Origin: Bacillus sp. Cs-700
GTDB lineage: Bacteria; Bacillota; Bacilli; Bacillales; Guptibacillaceae
Reading direction: 5' to 3'
Assembly (NCBI RefSeq): GCF_011082085.1
Contig: NZ_CP041063.1
Location: 744,001-808,000, forward strand
DNA: 64,000 nt
In this document: positions 58,193 to 64,000 of the stretch, in pieces
How the letters are laid out: each line of letters opens with the position of its first letter
Position numbering within the stretch: the first letter of the stretch is position 1
The notes under the pieces: generated by a model
Seen by the model: only the letters and a program-made list of their open reading frames with translations
Databases searched by the model: none
Told to the model about the DNA's origin: nothing
Made by a program: the position numbers and the translations under genes

Positions 58193-59676
58193 GAAGAAAG
58201 GTGATAATGCATTTCGATTAAGTCTTCATCTGAATGTGGAATTTCCTTTCCTTTAACCAGTTGAGCGCCGTTAATACATCCACTCGTAAGGAGAATAATA
58301 TCTTGTTCACTTCCAAGCTGCAGTGACTTTAAGACACCTTCACGTCTTGTGTGTGTACGATAGATATTCGGAGCATTTGGATTCGAAAATCCAGACATCA
58401 CCTTATCAACAATGACAGACGGCTCATGATAGCCTGGATGGTCCACGGTTACAATCACTTCATCTGCCCTACCCTCGATCGCCTTAGCCATTTTTGGCAT
58501 TTTTTCAAAATCTCTTATTCCAATGCCAGCAATCATGACGATTAATTTCCGATGGTCTATTTTTTTCACTTCATCAACGAGACGAGTAAGAGCAACTGGT
58601 GTATGAGCGTAATCCAGAATAATCGTTTCACGATTCGGCCCAGTTATGACTTGAAAACGACCTTCAGGACTTTCTAATCGCGGTAACACTCCTATAATTT
58701 CGGATAATGAATAACCGAGTAATAGTGCAGTACCAACAGCCGAAAGAACATTCGCGACATTATAATCAGCAAAAACCGGTACAAACACATCATACGACTC
58801 ACCATGTGATACAAGTCTAAAAGATGATCCATTTACTTGATAGCGAATGTCAGTAGCGATGAGGTCAGCCTCAGCATGTTGGTTTAAGCTATAGCTTACG
58901 ATTCGATCGTTAAAGGCTCGGATCAATTCGCTTCCCATTTCATCATCTACATTCACGACAGCTGCTTTTGCTTGATCAAAGAGTTTCATTTTACAAGCTT
59001 TATAATGTTCAAATGTATGGTGGTATTCCAGATGCTCAGGAGAAATATTTGTATGAATGGCTACATCAAAATTAATTCCATCAACTCGGTGTTGATCAAG
59101 GGCAATCGAAGAAACTTCCATTGCGACTGCCTTATCTTCTACATCGACTAAATCATTGAATATCCGATGGAGATCAAGTGATTCAGGTGTAGTCGGCGTG
59201 CTTTTTTTGTACGGAATCCTCTTTTTGGAAGACCAGATACCTGTTGTGCCAATCGAACCCGTCGGTAAACCAAGTAAGCTTAATAGAGACCGAACATAAG
59301 CGGCAACCGTGGTTTTTCCATTTGTTCCCGTTACGCCAACCGTTCTTAACTTCTCATCTGCGGCGTCGTAATATTGTTTTGAAAAGGAAGCCATCGCTTT
59401 TCGAACATCATCGACAAGAACAAATGTGCAATTTGGATAGTTGTGTGAAAGAGTTTGAGTAAGATCTTCTCGATCAGCTATGACAGCAACTGCTCCATTT
59501 TGAATGGCGTCTTCTATGTATAAATGTCCATCGTGATTCTCACCTCTTATCGCAAAAAACACGGAAGACGGCTCTGCATTCTTTGAGTGAAACGTAAGTT
59601 GGGTAATCGTCTGATGGTCTGGCCCATAAATTTGATAAATGGATGGATAGTGAAGTTTTGAAAAGTTAATCTTCAT
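58189..59676 (-). CDS. MurE-like Mur ligase, atypical substrate motif
   Basis: A 495-residue Mur ligase. The P-loop is VTGTNGKTTVAAY (about 116-128). AMEVSSIALDQHRVDGINFD and SPEGRFQVI follow, then ILDYAHTPVALTRLVDEVKK in the C-terminal domain. MurE enzymes that use meso-diaminopimelate have DNPR where this reads TVDHPGYHEP. The protein may be a paralogue that adds another amino acid or acts outside cell-wall synthesis. No other mur gene is nearby, which supports a specialised role. Confidence 0.85.
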   Translation of the reverse strand: MKINFSKLHYPSIYQIYGPDHQTITQLTFHSKNAEPSSVFFAIRGENHDGHLYIEDAIQNGAVAVIADREDLTQTLSHNYPNCTFVLVDDVRKAMASFSKQYYDAADEKLRTVGVTGTNGKTTVAAYVRSLLSLLGLPTGSIGTTGIWSSKKRIPYKKSTPTTPESLDLHRIFNDLVDVEDKAVAMEVSSIALDQHRVDGINFDVAIHTNISPEHLEYHHTFEHYKACKMKLFDQAKAAVVNVDDEMGSELIRAFNDRIVSYSLNQHAEADLIATDIRYQVNGSSFRLVSHGESYDVFVPVFADYNVANVLSAVGTALLLGYSLSEIIGVLPRLESPEGRFQVITGPNRETIILDYAHTPVALTRLVDEVKKIDHRKLIVMIAGIGIRDFEKMPKMAKAIEGRADEVIVTVDHPGYHEPSVIVDKVMSGFSNPNAPNIYRTHTRREGVLKSLQLGSEQDIILLTSGCINGAQLVKGKEIPHSDEDLIEMHYHLSS

Positions 59677-59842
59677 GGTGAATTCCTCGCTTTAGCTGTA
59701 TTATTTACTTTTACTGGAAAATTTTTAAAACGAAAGTAAATAATCTATTTTTACTTAAATTCCCCATTTTTCCTTGATAAAAAAACAATGCCGTTACATA
59801 TAGCATACTCAATTTGACCTACTTTTCATTCATAAGAAATGT

Positions 59843-59871
59843 ACAGACAGCCTTGAAAAACAGCTGTCTGT
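59843..59871 (-). terminator. Terminator of the acetamidase gene
   Basis: ACAGACAGC and GCTGTCTGT pair around 11 bases. Confidence 0.65.
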
Positions 59872-59879
59872 TATTCCTG

Positions 59880-61181
59880 TTACTTTTCTGTACTATAGTG
59901 GTTTCGGACGAGATCGGTTAGGCTTAGTTCATCCAGGAGATGAACAGGAACTAAAAATGTAATCGTCACAACGCCTGGGTGTCTACCGATTTCAATTGAA
60001 CCTGTAATCGTTGCACGGTTCATTACTTCAGGAACCGTAATGCCTAACGTGTCAGCTGCACGCTTCAGTCCATTATCTGTTGCCTCATTAAGATCTGCAC
60101 CGGTTCCGATAAAAGATACCGGTAATGACTCTTCTAACTTTGAAACACCATACATATTCGCCACGCGCTTGGCTGCTTCTCTTTCTTTTGAAGTAAATGG
60201 CTTTGCCAGATGCGGTAGATCTTCTACTGTCGGGAGTAAAATAGGTCCATCTATCGTTAGGTCCTTAATGACGATCGCTTGAAGATTCACAATACCCGCA
60301 ACATCAGCTGTATGACCTGCGATCTCCCCATTTCCCTGCATAGCATGCATATCCCCGATATAAATACCTCCACCAGGTACTTTAACAGGACAAATCAATA
60401 CCGCTCCTTCTCTAACACGATTAATATCCATATGGCCGTCTGTCCGATCTTCCAATTCCTCTTTTGTAACACCATAATCATGTGGCGCGTCAATTAGAAA
60501 TTGACCGAAATCTCCGGCATTATGTGAATCAGGTAATGGTCGCGACGGTGTTGTTCCAAGTTGTCCGAGAAATGGACGTAGCCTTGCCATCGTTCCAACT
60601 AAATCACTCGGACCAAACGTAACAATTGGATTTTGGACAGAGTTTTCAGGAGTAGCCATGAAGGATTTACCATTTTGAGCTATATGAGTAGCTGCAGCTT
60701 CATCTACCGTAACACCAACCGTTCGATCAGAATCAAATGCCATTGTATACCCATTCGTAAAAACAAAAGGTGTTACATCTTCTCCACAATTCGAACAGCG
60801 AATCGCCTCAGGTCCGGTACCTTCAATTTTCGTATCAGGATATAATTCTCCACACCCAGGGCATTTCACCGCTACGAATGGATCGCCAACAAACCTACCA
60901 TCAACAGGTTGATCGTTTCCTGAAGAAGTTGCCATTGAAGTAACCTGAACCGATTTAATGCGTATTGCAATTGCGTCCCCAACTTCAGCACCTTCTACAA
61001 AAACAGGCTTCGTCACTTCATGACCACCGCGTAGACATGGAGTGATCATTGGCCCCCAACATCCAGGTGCTGTATTTGCAACAATATGACCACCATCTTT
61101 CAATGGTCCGAGCATTTCATTGGAAGGATCGAGTATTCCGTTCGTAAATTCATTAACAAACACCGTTTGCTTTGCTTCCAT
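59880..61181 (-). CDS. Acetamidase/formamidase family protein
   Basis: 433 residues. GGHIVANTAPGCWGPMITPC and HNAGDFGQFLIDAPHDYG are the family's conserved blocks, with GDMHAMQGNGEIAGHTADVA holding metal ligands. An inserted zinc-ribbon (CPGCGELYP and CSNCGEDV, at about 112-147) is unusual for the short formamidases. It hydrolyses short amides to acids and ammonia. The start at 61181 has GGGGAGAGG upstream. Confidence 0.9.
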   Translation of the reverse strand: MEAKQTVFVNEFTNGILDPSNEMLGPLKDGGHIVANTAPGCWGPMITPCLRGGHEVTKPVFVEGAEVGDAIAIRIKSVQVTSMATSSGNDQPVDGRFVGDPFVAVKCPGCGELYPDTKIEGTGPEAIRCSNCGEDVTPFVFTNGYTMAFDSDRTVGVTVDEAAATHIAQNGKSFMATPENSVQNPIVTFGPSDLVGTMARLRPFLGQLGTTPSRPLPDSHNAGDFGQFLIDAPHDYGVTKEELEDRTDGHMDINRVREGAVLICPVKVPGGGIYIGDMHAMQGNGEIAGHTADVAGIVNLQAIVIKDLTIDGPILLPTVEDLPHLAKPFTSKEREAAKRVANMYGVSKLEESLPVSFIGTGADLNEATDNGLKRAADTLGITVPEVMNRATITGSIEIGRHPGVVTITFLVPVHLLDELSLTDLVRNHYSTEK

Positions 61182-61381
61182 TGCCTCTCCCCTTTTCATA
61201 TGTATTCTTATCTACATTATAAGAGTAATGTCGATTCATGTAAAAAAATAATTGGCTAAAAACAAAAAAACTTTGAATTCGAAGCTTTATTACTTTCAAA
61301 AGTTAGTTATTTTGAAGTGATTGACGAATTCCTAAACGTTGCCTATACTGAATAAACGCAAACATAGAGACGGGTGATGAA

Positions 61382-62455
61382 ATGGAATTTAAAATGCAGT
61401 ATCTTTCCTTTTACTTAATTCAAGTAGAAGGAAGCGGAGAAAGTGAAGAACGACGCTACAAGCATTATCAAACACTTGATGCAGACAGCTATGAAGATAG
61501 CTCTCTCAAAGACTTTCTCACTGGTGAATTAACAAAAATCATGAAACGAAAAGTGGATCGTCATGCTAAATCTGAAGGTGCTCCAACCAAGATTGGCCGA
61601 TTTATAGTTGAGCCAGGTCACGAGCTAACGTCCAATCCCAACTATAATTTATTCGACCGCACCCGCTATGCCGAATCTGCGGATGATTTTGAAACATCTA
61701 CTGACCAAATTGTACAAATGTATCTTGATACAAGTGCGATAAGAGGCGGGGTTTTGATTGTTGCAACTGCTAAATTAACAAAACTCTTCGATGATCCTTT
61801 TCTTTTTATCTTAAAATGTGACTTCGAACCGAAAGTAGCAACGATAACCGACGAAGATACGCTCATCCAAAATGTTGAAATGGCGATTACGACAAAAAGC
61901 ATGAAATCCGTCCAATACCCCTACATGCCAGAAGAAGGCATGATCGACAGCGCCGAGATCAAAGTCCACCAGTCTTCTCACGCACGCTACTTCGAAGATT
62001 TCTTAAAATGGGTCGAATACGAAAAGTCGATGCCTGAAATTGTGAAGACGCAAACGATGGGGATGGTTCAGGAGCATATCCAAGAAACGTACCAGGAAGA
62101 AAGTGAAGAACGAGAAGAATTTGAACAGGCAATGGAAGAATGGTCTCAAAGTCCGAAGCGGGAGTTACAGGAGCGCTTCACAACCGAGCAGGTAGTAGAA
62201 GCGACCTCGCAGATTGTGGAACACTCCCCTGACGTTGAATGGAAGCTGAAGCTTGACCACGTATCCGTGAAAGCGATGCTGTCTGACTTCGGCGAATCCA
62301 TTCATCTTGCAAAGGTAAATGGTAAGTATGTGCTTGCGATTGAAGCGGATTCGATTACGTTTGAGAAGGGTTTCTCTCCTGTCGAGTTCCATAAGCCTGA
62401 TACGCTTCAGGAAGTTGTGGAACGAATTTATAAGAAGAATGAGAATGAATCATAA
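61382..62455 (+). CDS. DUF3900 protein
   Basis: A 357-residue protein restricted to Bacillaceae, as far as I recall: MQYLSFYLIQVEGSGESEER at the start, FIVEPGHELTSNPNYNLFDR, then ESADDFETSTDQIVQMYLD. The second half has an acidic helical stretch (EESEEREEFEQAMEEWSQ). No signal peptide or membrane segment. Function unknown. GGGTGATGAA precedes the ATG. Confidence 0.85.
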   Translation: MEFKMQYLSFYLIQVEGSGESEERRYKHYQTLDADSYEDSSLKDFLTGELTKIMKRKVDRHAKSEGAPTKIGRFIVEPGHELTSNPNYNLFDRTRYAESADDFETSTDQIVQMYLDTSAIRGGVLIVATAKLTKLFDDPFLFILKCDFEPKVATITDEDTLIQNVEMAITTKSMKSVQYPYMPEEGMIDSAEIKVHQSSHARYFEDFLKWVEYEKSMPEIVKTQTMGMVQEHIQETYQEESEEREEFEQAMEEWSQSPKRELQERFTTEQVVEATSQIVEHSPDVEWKLKLDHVSVKAMLSDFGESIHLAKVNGKYVLAIEADSITFEKGFSPVEFHKPDTLQEVVERIYKKNENES

Positions 62456-62498
62456 TAGAAAAAAATAAAAAGGCTACTCGTTTCAATCCTATCTACAT

Positions 62499-62536
62499 TT
62501 TGATAACCTCACTACTATTTGATAACCTCACTACTA
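62499..62536 (+). repeat. 19-bp tandem duplication
   Basis: TTTGATAACCTCACTACTA occurs twice in a row. The second copy contributes to the terminator that follows. Confidence 0.9.
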
Positions 62537-62551
62537 TGTGGGGTTTTTTTA
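62523..62551 (+). terminator. Terminator of the DUF3900 gene
   Basis: AACCTCAC and GTGGGGTT pair, followed by T7. Half of the stem lies in the tandem repeat. Confidence 0.7.
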
Positions 62552-62707
62552 ATTAAAGAATCGTTTTAAGTTCGATTTTAATGGCTTCTGTAGTAGGATG
62601 ATTCGTTTATAAATGACCATTTTGGCAATGAGTCCAACCTTTTGTTTTATCTCCTCTTTATCCGGGTAAAAACCACTATCATTCGAGCAAAAGGTGGTAT
62701 TACATTT

Positions 62708-63703
62708 ATGAAACCCTTTGAACAAGCCTTAAAACATCAAGTAGGATTAGGTACAGCACCACTCGGCAATATGTTTCGAGAAGTGCCAGAGGATGAAGCT
62801 CTGAGCACGATACAAGCAGCATGGGACCAGGGCATACGTTATTTTGATACTGCTCCTTTTTATGGAGCAGGACTAGCAGAGATGCGTCTTGGTAACGTGT
62901 TGTCAAAGTATAATCGTGATGAGTACGTATTAAGTACGAAAGTTGGCCGTTATGTAACGGATGAAACGGAAGACAAGGAAGGCTTGTTCCAATATGCTCG
63001 CAATAATAAAGTAATTACGGATTATACGGAGGATGCAACAAAGAGATCTATTGAACAAAGCCTTGAACGATTGAAAACGGATCGCTTAGACTTTGTTTTC
63101 GTTCACGACGTTTCCCCAGATTTTCATGGGGATGAGTGGATCGGAAAGTTTGAAGAGGCTCGCAAAGGGGCCTTTCGAGTGTTGACACGACTTCGAGAAG
63201 AAGGCGTTATCAAATCATGGGGGCTTGGTGTCAATACAACAGAGCCAATCGAGATTGCGATGGACCTCGAAGAATTCCGACCTGATGTATGCTTATCAGC
63301 TACACAATACACTTTGCTTCAGCATGACCGAGCGTTACAGCGTATGATGAAAACGGCCGAAGAAAAGAATGTAGCGATTGTCGTTGGTGCACCGTATAAC
63401 TCTGGTGTATTACTAGGCGGTGATCATTACAATTATGCGAAAGCAGATGACGATATTATTGCGAAAGTTAATCAGTTAAACGAAATAAGCAAAAGATATG
63501 ATGTTCCTTTAAAAGCAGCTGCTCTACAATTTTCAACTTCTCACCCTGCTGTGAAATCTGTGATTCCAGGTTCAACACGTCCAGATCGGATAAAAGAAGA
63601 TATTGAAATGATCCAACGCGATATTCCGAAAGCTTTTTGGGATGAATTATTACACAAAGGGTTTATCTCTCCTGATGCCCCTTTACCTACCACGAGCATT
63701 TAA
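62708..63703 (+). CDS. Aldo/keto reductase
   Basis: A 331-residue (alpha/beta)8-barrel NAD(P)H oxidoreductase. The tetrad is visible: IRYFDTAPFYGAG (Asp and Tyr), LSTKVGRYV (Lys) and FVFVHDVSPD (His). SVIPGSTRPDRIKEDIE binds the cofactor. It belongs to the branch of L-fucose or D-threo-aldose dehydrogenases. The start at 62708 has AAAGGTGG upstream. Confidence 0.88.
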   Translation: MKPFEQALKHQVGLGTAPLGNMFREVPEDEALSTIQAAWDQGIRYFDTAPFYGAGLAEMRLGNVLSKYNRDEYVLSTKVGRYVTDETEDKEGLFQYARNNKVITDYTEDATKRSIEQSLERLKTDRLDFVFVHDVSPDFHGDEWIGKFEEARKGAFRVLTRLREEGVIKSWGLGVNTTEPIEIAMDLEEFRPDVCLSATQYTLLQHDRALQRMMKTAEEKNVAIVVGAPYNSGVLLGGDHYNYAKADDDIIAKVNQLNEISKRYDVPLKAAALQFSTSHPAVKSVIPGSTRPDRIKEDIEMIQRDIPKAFWDELLHKGFISPDAPLPTTSI

Positions 63704-63716
63704 GTATCTTTACTAA

Positions 63717-63752
63717 ACAAAAATGGACTTCTCTACCGGAAGTCCATTTTTG
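63717..63752. terminator. Bidirectional terminator
   Basis: AAAATGGACTTC and GAAGTCCATTTTT form a strong stem around TCTACCG between convergent genes. Confidence 0.9.
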
Positions 63753-63778
63753 TGTATATGCTTTACCCTAATAATAAA

Positions 63779-64000
63779 TTACTTCCTCATCCTCTTTCGT
63801 TTATGCCACTTGAAATATACTTTATTTTCGGGATGAATGTTAATTTTTTTGCGTTGATTTAATCCGTACATGCTATAGTCATCTTCTTGAATACTTGAAG
63901 AAATGTGTAATCGACCCTGCCCGTCAAATGCAATTAACCCCTCATCATAGAGTGCGGCGTGGTTTTGACAAAGTAGCACCCCATTAAAAGGATCCAATCG
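63779..64000 (-). CDS. HNH endonuclease, C-terminal end only
   Basis: The frame is open beyond the window. The visible DPFNGVLLCQNHAALYDEGL is the second half of an HNH domain, where the Asn and His lie. The tail is basic (KWHKRKRMRK). Only about 73 residues are present, so the full length and start are not visible. Confidence 0.78.
   Translation of the reverse strand, partial: RLDPFNGVLLCQNHAALYDEGLIAFDGQGRLHISSSIQEDDYSMYGLNQRKKINIHPENKVYFKWHKRKRMRK

Overview
The window is a low-GC chromosomal segment from an endospore-forming member of the Bacillaceae. Supporting features are a CwlJ spore-cortex hydrolase, a DUF3900 protein, the yjlC-ndh gene pair, CcpA-type cre boxes, strong AGGAGG ribosome sites and frequent TTG/GTG starts. 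I cannot name the species. No rRNA, tRNA, CRISPR array, transposase or integrase gene was found.

Left flank (1-13.3 kb): ordinary core genes. A penicillin acylase (cut by the window edge), a branched-chain aminotransferase, an acetate/succinate-type transporter under a probable cre site, a lipoprotein, an NTF2-like protein, the yjlC-ndh respiratory pair, a sucrose operon (LacI repressor, PTS IIBC, GH32 hydrolase, with two GGAAACGTTTCC operators and a cre site), a VOC protein with a PQQ-type sugar dehydrogenase, and cwlJ.

Middle (about 13.4-55.2 kb): about 42 kb of visibly AT-rich accessory DNA built from small, mostly single-gene units. Nearly all lie on the minus strand: seven intact or nearly intact GNAT acetyltransferase/GNAT-like genes plus broken ones, Nudix hydrolases, kinases and phosphotransferases, methyltransferase, histidine phosphatases, tiny membrane proteins and regulators. 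About 50 copies of a short hairpin-forming element separate the units. Its shared part reads GCTCCGAGATTGTTGAA on the plus strand and usually sits within a few tens of bases of the stop codon of the next minus-strand gene. The best copies are palindromes with two 13-base arms around an asymmetric GCTCCGA centre. Two duplicated units have homology that starts and stops exactly at GCTCCGAGAT, which places the crossover inside the element. I read this as an integron-like cassette array without a local integrase (a CALIN-like array), or an array built at loxP/dif-like sites. I know of no description of such an array in Bacillaceae. The long form of the element also carries a terminator for one gene and a well-spaced sigma-A promoter for the next. 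Many cassettes are decaying: at least ten are frameshifted, carry in-frame stops, or are deleted. The last unit on the right is inverted, gene and element together, and a decayed copy of it sits at 23.7 kb.

Right flank (55.2-64 kb): core genes again. An FAD amino-acid oxidase, a methylmalonyl-CoA-epimerase-like VOC protein, a TRIC-type channel, a MurE paralogue lacking the usual DNPR motif, an acetamidase/formamidase, a DUF3900 protein, an aldo/keto reductase and the end of an HNH endonuclease. Pseudogene remnants sit just inside both flanks (a histidine phosphatase at 3.6 kb, a PBP2 N-terminus at 57.0 kb).
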